DNA from: Kryptolebias marmoratus
Lineage: Eukaryota > Chordata > Actinopteri > Cyprinodontiformes > Rivulidae
Length of the DNA stretch: 64,000 bases
Assembly: GCF_001649575.2 (NCBI RefSeq)
Contig: NC_051445.1
Span: 4,044,710 to 4,108,709, forward strand
Direction of reading: 5' to 3'
Of the stretch, positions 25,479 to 36,700 are shown piece after piece. The notes under the pieces were generated by a model, which worked only from the letters and a program-made list of their open reading frames with translations, did no database searches and was not told the origin of the DNA. Made by a program: the position numbers and the translations under genes. Every line of letters starts with the position of its first letter. The first letter of the stretch is position 1.

Positions 25479-25616
25479 AGGAGCCATGATAGCTTGGTCG
25501 TCAGAGCTCCTGTCTCATAATCCTGAGGCCGAGAGCTCGAGCCCAGGTCCTGTCAGGAAGGCCAACCTGTGTGGAACAACTGTGGCAACCCCTGCACACA
25601 CACACACACACACACA
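25479..25616 (+). mobile_element. tRNA-derived SINE (tRNA-Met-like head)
   Basis: A tRNA-like segment at about 25481-25550 has an A-box-like TAGCTTGGTCGTC (25490-25502) and a B-box-like GAGCTCGAGCCC (25533-25544). An anticodon-loop-like CTCATAA at 25514-25520 would place CAT (Met), and TCTCATAATC matches elongator tRNA-Met. It lacks a full acceptor stem and runs into a body with GTGGCAACCCCTG and a (CA)n tail at 25595-25616. These are the parts of a tRNA-derived SINE: Pol III promoter head, short body and simple-sequence tail. The B-box departs from GGTTCGANTCC, so the copy is probably inactive. Confidence 0.7.
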
Positions 25617-28600
25617 AACACTCTTTACAATGCACCACCTCACACACACTGACTGAAACTCTGAAATAAGGTTGAAAAAATTTCTCCTTATAATAGGGCA
25701 AAAATAGATTCTGCCCTCAATTTTGGCACTTGTTTGGTTTAGTAATTAACAACAACACTTCCACTTTTAAAAGTGTTGAATTTTTAACTTTCAAAATCTG
25801 GCAGAGTTTGATCTGAGACATCAGGATCCGTGATCAGTTCAGATTTGGATCTGTGGAGCTTGTTTTGTTACTTGACAGCATCTTTTACTTTTATGTCAGG
25901 GCTCATTTTTTTAATCAGAAGGTTATTTTTGGACTCAAAAGCAAGTTTACAAGCAGATGAAGGAGGTTAAGGAGTAACAAAATCTAATTTCTTACTTGAT
26001 TGCTGCAAAAAGACACTTCTGCCTCAGGTAATCTGAAAGAATCAACATAATTTGAAGCAGAACGAAGCTCAGCACACGGTGTAGGCTCACACACAAAAAA
26101 ATATAGACAAATTGGTAAAACCCAGGAGAAATATGGAGCATAAATATTTGTTGGGGCAAATAACTAATAAGCCAAAGATGCTGAGAATCAACTAACATGA
26201 AAGTGAACTAAAGGCAGGAGGGATACCTAATCAGGTGCTTAAAATGACAAAATACAGAACAGAAATAAAAAGAACAATGTCAGACTTGAACAAAGGACTG
26301 CAACTAAAATCAGTGATTAAGGCTTTAAAAAATCCTATAATTTATGATACAAATGAACATAAAACAAACAGATCCATAAACGTTTCCTTCTGAAGCATCT
26401 GTTTTCTCTCTCAGCTGCGTCTGTAAATCCATGAAATAAACAGACTCACAGCAGAATCACATAACTTGATTTTGAATTTACACAGAAATGAAAACAAATG
26501 TTATTTTCAAATCGTCAGGTGGGAGTTAACACTCATTATAACTGAGAACAGCTTTTACTTGATGCTGAACACTCACCTTGTCCATTACATCTATATTATG
26601 GGACATTTTAGTGGTCATTTGTGTCAGAAATACAAGATGTCTGTGTGAGAGAACACACAGGCTAAATGATGTGTTTCATGGTCAAAGCAAAAAACCTTTA
26701 AAAAATCTGGAGTCTCAAAAAGAGAGGAATTTTCTTAAAATTTCAGTCCTTGACTTTCACATACTGTATGCACTTTGCTTTAATTTATATCTGCACCTAA
26801 ATAATCTTTTATTTAAAAAATATTAATCTTTCTGCATAATATACCAAAATTTGGAATAGTGCAAGTGTTGTTTTGTTTGTTTTTTATTTGTTGTTTTTAC
26901 ATTGCAGTAAGGAGTCTTATATCACCTTGACTGAGAGCTGTGATCTTTTTTTTTCTTCTTCTTCTTCTTTTTAATATTAATCTCAAAGTAATTGTTTTCA
27001 AATAGGTTGGTTAGCTGTTTAGTTTCTCTTGGGAAATCAAACAAGGACTCTGCTCAAGCATAGAATGTCATATCACTAAAGTAGAAAGTTTAGATTAAAA
27101 AAGAAAACTTTGCAGAAATCTGGTAACATCATACCACTAAAAAAAAGAGGAAAAAAAACATTGTTTTTACATTGTTAAAATATGTGTAAATAACACTTTT
27201 TGTGGCCACAAGTCATAAGAAAGTCAAGAGCCATAATCAAACTCAATTAAAAATCAATGTAAATATTACCAAAGATCCTTAACTTTCTTTGGGAAATTTT
27301 ATCTCAATCCATCAAAAAGTCTTTTCTATAAACAAGAACAAGAGTGAGATGTCCCCTTATTCATCTTTGTTGAGCCACAAACCTCTACAATTTTTAGTTA
27401 AATAGTCCAATGATGCTTCCATGTGATATATTAACACAGTATTAAAAACATTTTTAATTTTATATTGATCAGGCAACATATCCAAGATGCTCACATTTGT
27501 CCTAATCCCAAACTCCCTGTGTGGACTCACATCTTAATAAACTGCTATATTTGGTGAGATTTTTCATAGAAATACATTCTAGTCTTTCATACAGAGGAAA
27601 GCAAATAAAAACAGCTAAATGTGGAAAAGGTGATCAGAGCAATCTGTACTTACTGAAGCTCATTTTAAACACAATTTGTGTTTGACTGCAAACTGTGTTC
27701 AGAGTGTCCAGCAAGAATCAGGACAAATGAGGTACTGAAAGAAGCAGTCCAGCTAAAATGTAAAGGTCACCTGGGGCTGTGCACAGCGGGACACAGTAAA
27801 GGTTATCTTCTTCAAATATTAATGCTATTGGAGCTCTTGACAGGACCTCCTGGTGGACAAACAAGTTTATTTGGCAAAGGGGGTTGTTTAAGGAAGCTGT
27901 GAGCATTTTGATGCCAGACTTGCTTGCTGCCCTGCTTCCGAATGATCCTTTCTGTTACATCCTCTCTTTGTGCGGCTTTAGCTGGGAAGCTTCTGCAAAG
28001 TCCTGGCAGAATGAGGGTTTTTTTTTTTTTAAGATGCACTGGATTTCTCATAAAAGGTCACATGCAGTGGATTGTGACTTCTTGGCCTTACATTTCCAGT
28101 ATTTTGTATAAAAGTATTGATTAAGTTTTGTCAACAACAGTGCAGAATCTTTTTTTTTTCTGGCAATTAACCAAGCAGAGCAATGTTGTTTACCTCTTTC
28201 CAAAGTTAATTTCAACTTATTGTAATCTTTCACTGCAGATCATTACAATAAAAAGATCCAGCCATGGATGCCAGGTGTTGGCCAGATGTTCATTCAAAAT
28301 GTTGGCCGATGCGTTGTTTCTGCTGGATATATTCATTTACCTGATTGGAAACGGCAATCTGTTCTTAAGAAACCTGCTAAAAATGGAACAGAAGAGACAT
28401 ATTTATACTGAAACTATGTGCTACTCTGAGTGTCTGTAGAGGCAATCTTTAGCAATTTAATTGTGTAATTTGGATTATAAAAGGACAGCATTAAATCTAG
28501 ATATGTTTGATGTGTTGATTGAAAGTCTATTCACGGCATCAGAAACTAGGAGTTGTTGTTAGGGATGTCCTAAGCGGATCAAATCGAAGTAATGATCAGA

Positions 28601-31051
28601 GCGTTTTTTACTGACTGGTAATGAAGTAGCCTCCACACTCCACTTCTCTACGATCTCTGTAGAGTTTGTTGTGCTGCCCAGTTATTTTAATTTAGTTTTG
28701 CAGCCTCTGTGTTGCATTCTGTCTCTCCACTGTCACCAATCTGACTCACGGCCATTATCTGAGGTGTGGAAGCATTTTTAAATACAAAATTAGAGCAGTT
28801 TAGTAGCTTCTTGCAGAGTTCAAGCATTTGTTGTGACCGCTGTGATAGCCCTACATCAAAAATTACCATTTTAATTACATCTAAAATGGGCTGAGTACAC
28901 AGAGTTCACCCAGCTAAAGCTAACAGAGCTAAGCAACACACTTTAGATGAAACTCTAAATAGAAGAGACAAGTTTCCAAGGTAAAAAGGTTTGCAGAATG
29001 GGTGACTGAATTTATTCCTCTGGATGTTTAAATCGTCGCTGTTGGAGCCACGGTACGTCCTTCCCTCCTGAGACTGCATAACGAACAAAGTGTTTCCCCA
29101 AATGTATACTAAAGATTTTACTTAGAGCAGACAAAAGGTGTTAACATGTAGCCTTTCTCTAAAAAACAAAACAAACACACAGAGACTTTCTAACTTATTA
29201 TAAGATCACTCATGCCCCTTTAGACTAAGTTCAAAATTGAGAAAAAGTTGTCTTTTGTTTGTTTGTTTGTTGTTTTCTTTTTTTTTCCCACAACCTACAA
29301 ACAACTAAAATTCCAAATGACAGTGATGATGTAAAATGAACTTATTCTACTGTATCTCACTCAAATAACCTTGCAAATAGCATCGACCCCAGCCGTCCTG
29401 CCGATCCCCTCATCCTCCAACTGCTTTGATCTGGTGCTAAATAATAGATTGTGGTCGGCTAGTCAAGTTTTCCTCGCGCTGAGGCCCCCCCTCCCCACCC
29501 ACAAGGCCTTCAGGTTGCTTTACTGCACCTCTTTTTATACAGAACATGAACAAGGAAACTAGCTTCCCTGCCCACGGCTCCTCACTCTGTCTTCCTGTTT
29601 GTAATACTTACTGCAACTTAGTGAGCGAGTCAGAGGTTCACGCCGTCACGCTGGGAGACTCAGAGAGGAAAAGTCTACAGTTCATTTCCATGTGAGGAAA
29701 ATGAACTGAGAAAAATAACCACAAGGAATTGCTTTATGTAATCTCCTATGTCTGAGTCTGCATCTGCAATTTATGAAGCTGTAAACAGTATGCACATATT
29801 TTATCACTGTAAGGCGAGAGAGTATATGGGGGGTGTTTGTTTGCGTGTGTGTGGCGGAGAGGAGAGGGGAGTCGGGGAAGGATTTGTAATATCACCACAA
29901 TATTAGAATGTGAATAATGCATATAATCTACCTTTCAGTGCGAAATGAGACCGGGCCATTAAAAAGAGCCTCAAACTGAAATTGATGATAAGCATCAGAA
30001 CTGCAGAGCAATCCACCATAACTGAGAAACAGCAGGTTGAGGGGTCTCTGAGCTGTTCCACGAAGCTGTAACTTTCAGTTTAACATTCTGTCTGGGGTCA
30101 CAACAACCCGTTAGGTGCATTAAAAGAAGGAGTTTCCTTATTTTAAAATGTCAAAGAAATAACAGAAAGAAGAATGAAGCAAAAGGGTTCAAGATACAAT
30201 TTTTAAAAAGATATTGTTACTGTTTTTACATTAACTGCATCGTGTGAAAGATTTGGTTTTTACAGTTTCTTTTCAATGCCGTGGATGTCAAAATAAAAGC
30301 TTATTATTGATCTCAAATATTATTAGATGTTATTTTTATCTTAAAAAGCCGTTTAAATATCAATCTGAACAGAAGGCACCAGTCAGAGTTGGTTTGATTG
30401 GATGTTTTTTTATGTAATTTTATGGAAAACATTTCCCGATCCATACCTTTATCCTGTTCTTATTGAATATATAAACTATTCAAAACAAAATTTAGGTCAA
30501 CAAATAAGTGTTGCCCCTGACCTATGGGCTTAGAAAACAAAAAGAAAAGAAGAAGATAAAATGAATTGCATTAATTTACACGTAACTGAGCAGTTAATTC
30601 AAGCAACGCCTTAATTACTCTGAACTCTGATGGTGAATTTAAAGGATGTAGTAATGACAGAACCCTACACACTCACAGTGGGATTTCAAAAACTGTAACG
30701 GAATTGTACGTCACACTGTTTGAGTTGTTTTGAACTCTTGACATCAACTTGTGGCACAGTCTGTGACGTAAGATTTAATAGATGCTGGAATGTACAATTT
30801 ACTGCCGCAGCAGAAGCACATACACCAGGAACATCCGACAAAAATATCAGTCCAACTGTGACTGAAAATCAAACGCTTATTATATTCAGACAAGGAGGCG
30901 GAGGAGAAGCAGACAGCTGCAAATGACTTCACAACCGGAATAAAATCAACAGTCGCACAATTTTTCCAAAAAATCTGAAGGTCATCTTTGGTCATGTCTG
31001 TCAGAGAGCTTGTTACACTGAAGCAGTCAGGATCAAGACTGTAGTGTTATT
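25617..31051. other. Long interval without recognised genes or clear repeats
   Basis: About 5.4 kb of mainly unique DNA. It has a (TTC)n run at 26950-26969, a (GTTT)n run at 29255-29275 and a G/purine-rich stretch at 29820-29882. A higher-complexity patch lies at 29930-30070. Around 28561, AGGGATGTCCTAAGCGGATC weakly resembles a hAT-type end but no partner end is seen. Overlapping frames at 27678-28439 are unsupported. Confidence 0.4.
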
Positions 31052-31076
31052 ACGTAATATTTTCAGTCATTGATAG

Positions 31077-31114
<38 letters not shown>

Positions 31115-31139
31115 CTATCAATGACTGAAAATCTTACGT
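31052..31139. repeat. Near-perfect 88-bp palindrome with (AT)17 core
   Basis: The left arm 31052-31080 (ACGTAATATTTTCAGTCATT...) and right arm 31111-31139 are reverse complements over 29 bases with one mismatch (A versus C). The (AT)n between them (31079-31112) is itself self-complementary, so the whole block can form one long hairpin or cruciform. The right arm ends exactly where family A copy 6 begins. Confidence 0.95.
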
Positions 31140-31428
31140 GCATCTCCCGCCTTACATGCTAAAGTTTACAACAAAAATCTTGCACAACCTGTTAGCGCTC
31201 AGAGTATCTGTTGGGACTGACTCTCAGCCAACACACCAAGTTTTATCTCAATATCTGTAAAAGTGAATAACTTATATCCATTTTTTGTGTCTACTAAGGT
31301 TGATTATCTATGATGAATTGAATCAGCTTGACACCAAAAGTTAATCAGTTGCAGACGTCCATCCCATGATTACTTTCTGAGAGTTTCATTAAAACCCATT
31401 CTGTGGGTCATGTTACAAATTTTTCATC
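31140..31428 (+). repeat. Family A repeat, copy 6
   Basis: This starts at GCATCTCCCGCCTTAC, equivalent to GCATATTGCCCGCTACCT of copy 1. It continues through GACTCTCAGCCAACACACCA and CACCAAAAGTTAATCAGTTG and ends near TTCATTAAAACCCATTCTG. The usual ATTCC...GGAAT left end is absent, its place taken by the palindrome. Confidence 0.7.
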
Positions 31429-32814
31429 TTACTGTATCTGACTAAACATCTCTTGTTATCCTCTATGGACATCCGTCTGCTTAGACATTTAGATTTTTTG
31501 GGAATTTATTTTATTTTCAGACATTAAATGATGGACTTTTTTGTATGAATGTGGTAACCTGTAAATGAACTACTCTTCTTGTGTTTAATAAAATTCTCAG
31601 ATGCACGTTAAGCTTTGGTTTGTGCAGTTACATATTTTCTTTTTATTATCATATTCATATGTGTTGCTTTAGCTCATGCTGGGTATCATTTTACGAGTGT
31701 ATATTTCAAAGGTTCGGGGGGAAAACAGTGACACATCGATGTACAAGTTAAGGTGAGATTGCACCATGGGAAAATGTGAAGAGTGTCCTGTTTACATGTG
31801 AATCAATAGTGTTACAAGTCTAAATTGTGAGAAGCATCCAGGTGACCCTGGGGAGGAGGAAAGCCTGGATGAGGCTGCATTAAATACAAGAGAGCTGGCG
31901 AGAGGATTCATGAGTACATGGTGTTATGTTTTCATAAATAGAAATGGTGAGAAAAAGAGAGAACACTGAGCTCTCTGCCACCCAGAACTAAGTGATGTGA
32001 TATAACATAACATAAACATCAAAAATTCTATGCTTGCTGCACCGGCTGACAACACAGGTAAATTATTGCCCTATATACAGGTCTGTGAGCGAGCTTTATG
32101 AGAATAAAAGCCGTCAGTGTTTTATCACAAAGTTTCATTGGGAACATCAGCTTCTATCCAGTACTAAAGACATCAAGATGAACTTCTGCAGGACTGAAAA
32201 ACGAAGCAAAAAGTCCAGCTTAGTTGTCCGTTAAGATAACTGAAAAGACTCCCTTTTATTATGTTTAAAGGACAGTTGGCTGAACCTTTTCTGGTGTTTT
32301 GATTTTATTTACTTTGTTATTCACGTACAGGAGCAGGTACAACATGTACTGCATGTTTTAGTTGTTGAAGAAAGAGAAAGAAAATGAAATATTCAAGTTT
32401 AAGGGTCTGTTTTATGTTTTGTTTACATTTTACCTTACTCAACAAAACTTTATTTATGTATTACTCTTTATTACTTAGTGAATCAAACAGCAGGCCTTTA
32501 TCCACAGCTCTTTAAACTGTTACTGATGGAAGCAATCATTCAGCATAAAAATACACTTCACTCATCTGTCTTAATATATAAAGCTGTTTTCTTATTTGTT
32601 GTGGATAAATTGTTTTTTTTGAAAGCAAAACGTCTTGCCTTCGACTGAACATACTAAAATAAGGCATTCCTTTTCATTTTGTTGAAAGTGATGTTTTTAA
32701 TACTGTCTGTCAATCTTCTCATTTCCAGGGTGGTAAATATTGCCTTTGTGTTGAAGCCTATAGGCTCACAAAAATGAGCACAAAGACATCCTTTGGCATC
32801 AGAATCAGTCTGCA
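31429..32814. other. Unannotated AT-rich DNA
   Basis: No gene or repeat recognised. The frame at 32034-32234 is unsupported. Confidence 0.4.
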
Positions 32815-33030
32815 TGTTCACTTATGATTCCTAGAGTTTCTAAAAGTAGAATGAAAAGCAAAGCTTTCAGCTATCAGAGTTGTTTTTTTCTAAAACTAGC
32901 GGTCTGTTTGGGTTTTATTTTCTTTAGGTCTGGTCTTAAAACTTTACTTTTTAGGAGCTTAAAATTAAGACAGGTTTTGACTTTACAGAAACCAGCTGAA
33001 AAAGAGGCCTGCTGGGGCTGTAAAGACAGG
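32815..33030 (+). mobile_element. LINE ORF2 C-terminal remnant (family B), copy 2
   Basis: The plus-strand frame gives SRMKSKAFSYQ, then further on SGLKTLLFRS. This matches the conserved end of fish LINE reverse-transcriptase proteins (consensus-like 'RAFSYQAPLLWNxLP ... FKSRLKTFLF'). The nucleotide start CTTATGATTCCTAGAGTTTC aligns with CTTGTGGTTCGTAGAGTTTC at 43.62 kb. The APLLWN motif is lost and the 3' UTR is absent, so this is a decayed internal fragment. Confidence 0.65.
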
Positions 33031-34683
33031 AGCAAGACGTGAAAGAACACCTGTAATTGGCAGAAAAACAAAAATGCAAACAAAAAGTCGTGAGAGTAAT
33101 AATAATTTATGTATACATATAAAATGAAAAGAGCAGCGTGATGAGAGATTATCAGTTTATCAGGGATATACAGACACCTAAGGTGGTGTCTCTTTTTCAT
33201 TTGGTTTCTGCAGGAAATGTTTTCTCTAAAGTCCTCCTTTACTGTGTGAACCACCAACCTATCCAGGATCTAAACAGGGGGAATGTGGTGAAAAATGTCT
33301 GTGAATGTTTGTATTTGCCCCACCAGATCTTCAGGATTTCACTACATACATCTTAAAACCGCTACCGCATGGAGTGGGTTTTGGGAATAACCCCAAAGAT
33401 TTATCATCTAAACTCAGCTCTGCAGCATTTTTGCCTCTTTCAGGCTACTAATTTGTTGAGACCCATAATATTGGTTATAATGTCAGCACTCAGCTGCAGG
33501 GGATAAACTAGCACTATTTTTATTTAATTTATTTCTCAGTTTTTGCTGCCAAGGTGTGGAGCATCACACTTAAAATCCTTAGCTTATTAGTAGATGTTGG
33601 CATTTATTTCATTTTGGGTTTTTTTAAGAATTGGTCTTGTTTAATTTACACTAATTAGATGCAGATAGTCACTATTATTTGTTTCCCTAAAAGTGAAACT
33701 AAAACTTGCCCACCAACAAAGACCTAATCATGGCTCTACAGAAAGAGCAGAAGGGATTTTTCACTTAAATGCATTTTTTTTTTCCTGATGAAGTGCAAAT
33801 AAAAGGTATAAAGAGATTATATGTCTGGCTTGTTTGTTAAGCTGCCAAAGACACAGAAAAAAAATTATGCTAAAATGTTGTGTTTGTTTGATGTTGCTGA
33901 AAGCTTAGCTGTCTTTGCAAAACAGGTGGTGTTTATTTAGGAAATTACAGTATGACTGTGAAACGAGGGAATAACAAGTTCTAAATATAAAACAAATTAA
34001 ATATTGAAACCAGATGAGACCTACAACCTCACAGTATGCTGCCAGCACCAAAATATACAAAGATTTCCAAAAATACAAACCTACAATGTTGTTTTCCTTC
34101 ATGAAAGTACTTATTTTTGATTTATTTTCCATTAGTGACCCTGAATAATAAAAGAGGCAAATCGTTTCAGTCCCAAACATTTATTTCACTGAATCCAAAG
34201 TTTGTGTTTATAAAGTGGCATTCTCATCTAGAACCGACAACTTCTGGAAAACAAAGTTAAAAAAACAGATTAACCCTCCTTGATGTAAGATGGCCCATTA
34301 GGTAATTAGGCAATGCCCATTCATGAAGACTCAATCTGGTGACACATTTACTATTTTAAAGAGTTAATCTATAGAGTTCAATCTTAGCTAAAAAGTAATA
34401 CATTTGGACCAGAACTCAAGTAAAAAAAGTTAATAAATTGCATGATTCTTAACATAAAGAACAGGGCAGAAACGTTCATACCCTCATAAGTCTGTGATAC
34501 GGTAAAGCAGAAGAAAAACAGATCTTGTGTGCATACATCACATTCATTCAATTCTGCTGATAATGTACAACGATCTGCGTTGTTTTTGTTATTTATCACT
34601 CGTCTAACGCGTCTCTTGAGATCGGATGAGATTGTGCAAAATGTTATTTCCAAGTTTTGATTAAAAAGGCTATAATTTCCTCC
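33031..34683. other. Unannotated DNA with one candidate conserved patch
   Basis: No gene recognised. At 34275-34372 a high-complexity segment contains a TAATTA homeobox core (34303-34308) within CCCATTAGGTAATTAGGC and could be a conserved non-coding element. The rest is AT-rich. Confidence 0.3.
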
Positions 34684-34763
34684 CTCTCATCATAGTTTAA
34701 AACTCTGATATGACAGGCAGTGGGCAATATGCATTTCTTTAAGGAATGCTAGGCCTTTAATTA
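34684..34763 (-). repeat. Family A repeat, copy 7 (left end only)
   Basis: GGCAGTGGGCAATATGCATT followed by AAGGAATGCTAGGCCTTTAA is the family's left end in reverse. The body is missing. Confidence 0.7.
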
Positions 34764-35384
34764 TACTTTGAATTTAATCTGATAAACTGCTCTATTAGTT
34801 TACATTTCAGTATCAGAGGATATTTAATAAATAAAAGTTTGGTTGATTAATGAAGTGATAAAACATTATAGAGAGATTTGTTACAGCTTTCATTTTTGCC
34901 CCCACAGAACAAATCAAAATTCAAATCAATTTATGCAATAACAGACGACAAAGCTATAAAAATGATGAGCTCATTGCTAATTTATATTTTCTATTGGTTT
35001 TTATTTAATTGTTTTTTGTAGAATAGGTAGAAGATAAAAGCAGAATTTATTACAGTTGAAGTGAACCATGTCACATATAAATCTGCTTTAAAACATAAAA
35101 ATAAAAGAAAAAACATTGGTTTTATTTAAAAGTTTCATCACATGTCTACAGATTTTACCGGTTATTCATCTCACAGCACTTTTAAATGGACCATTCATTG
35201 AATTGATTGCTCAAGATTACTGGCCAATATATTAGATGAAATACAATCTTTACAGAACATGAAGCATCTTCAGTTCCTCAATAAAATAAATGTACAACCA
35301 AAGCCCAATAAAATACTTGGTTACATCCCCTTTTGATAAATAATATGGAGTTAGTATGCATTATTCTGATCCCTCCATCAGCTC
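34764..35384. other. Unannotated AT-rich DNA
   Basis: A/T-rich, no recognised feature. Confidence 0.4.
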
Positions 35385-35665
35385 GGATTAGTGTTTGTCA
35401 TTTTAAAAAACGAGCTGCTTTAATTAGTCATGTAAATGTCATCATCATTCTGTCATGATTTTGATGCCTTTATTCTGAGCAGCAGGGCTTTGGTTGAAGC
35501 TTAAAATGAAATAGCGAGTGCGTTAAATCTCTGCTGATGGTCTCCACACAGCTGCAGATAACATATTAAACAAGAGACCTCCGGGGCATGATGGCTCTCA
35601 GACTGGCAATAAAGACTATCTTAACTATTTCAAACAGCTGCAAGAATGAAGACGAGTTATGAAAC
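35385..35665. promoter_or_regulatory. Candidate conserved non-coding block (enhancer-like)
   Basis: Repeat-free, balanced sequence holding a TAATTA core at 35421-35426 and two CAGCTG E-boxes at 35549-35554 and 35635-35640. It is flanked on both sides by A/T-rich, low-complexity DNA. There is no open frame. The combination fits a developmental enhancer by texture; conservation is not shown. Confidence 0.3.
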
Positions 35666-35899
35666 AAAAAGAAAAGCTATGAGGATTTCCACGGATATTA
35701 TGTGATCACAGATCAGTTTGCATTGTTAAATCTGATTTAACTTTTTTTTTTTTTTGGATCATATGCCTCCCATGTTGTTGTTTTTAAAATTGAATCTTTC
35801 TCTTCTTTTGCCCTCAGATGAAAAAAAAAGAGAGAAACAACCTTTTCAGACACAAATTGACACTGCTTGGCATTTTAGAAAAAAACAAAACTAAATTTG

Positions 35900-36700
35900 T
35901 AATATTTTGTTGGACCAGTTTTTAAGTCTTTAATTTAGGATTTTCAATGGTATTATTTCAATAAGCTTATTGACAGAAAGTCTGGACAGTGAGGTGGCAA
36001 ATCCAAATGTGGGAATTGTCTCTTGCTCCCTGAACCATTCTGTCACAGTTTGAGTTGGATGAATGCTGGCATTGTCATTTTAAAATTTGCACATGCAAAT
36101 CAGGGCACAAAGTACTTAGTTATGAAAAATCCAGGTCATTCAGTTTATTCCAGTAGTCAAACCCTTTTTTTGGAGTACTTTCGTTGCTGAACCCCAGCCT
36201 TTCCAACTAAAGTAACCACAAACCATAACATGTATGTTGATGTCCACTTTTTCTAAACAGAGAAAACTACCTGGAACCAGAACGTCTACAATTGTTATGA
36301 CAACATGTTCATTCGTTAAAAATAATGTTTCTTATGTAAATTTGTGTCATGCATTTACCTTAGAGATAACTAAAGAAATTTAGGATTTTTGTGTTACTCT
36401 GAAGGAGAGAGATTGAGGTTTCCAAGCTATGAAATACCATAATTATGACTGTAAATTAACTTCTCTCCAGCTGCCAATTTTTAACGCTTTTTGTTTAATT
36501 ATGAAATAAAAACCAGTAATATTTATGGCAAGCCAGAATCTAGAGTCTTCTGATGACTTCCACAGTTTCAGCAAACTCTTTGATTAATATGTTTCCACCG
36601 ATAACTTGACCCTCAGCACGTGCAGCACTTCAGACACGGTTATTTAAGGAATGAGAAACTTTTCACTGCATTAGCTGTAGATTCTCAGTCATCTGGGTCA
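35900..36700 (-). mobile_element. Decayed Tc1/mariner transposon with transposase pseudogene
   Basis: The minus strand translates in pieces to a Tc1-type transposase. At 36226 downwards comes MVCGYFSWKGWGSATK, matching the Tc1 'MVWGCFSW' block. At about 36080-35980 comes DNASIHPTQTVTEWFREQ, which holds the second catalytic Asp of the DDE core followed by the conserved 'DNAxxH'. Near 36566-36660 the DNA matches the N-terminal coding and leader region, but the start codon is changed (CAC where CAT is expected). Between about 36240 and 36560 I see no similarity, so that part has decayed or holds an insertion. At least one in-frame stop follows the MVCGYF block. It is non-functional; terminal inverted repeats were not identified. 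Confidence 0.8.

Noticed and set aside
25490..25550. Functional tRNA-Met gene
   Set aside because: The acceptor stem is incomplete, the B-box is degenerate, and the segment continues into a SINE-like body with a (CA)n tail.
28561..28620. Possible hAT-type end (AGGGATGTCCTAAGCGGATC)
   Set aside because: The match is weak and short, with no partner end or element body.
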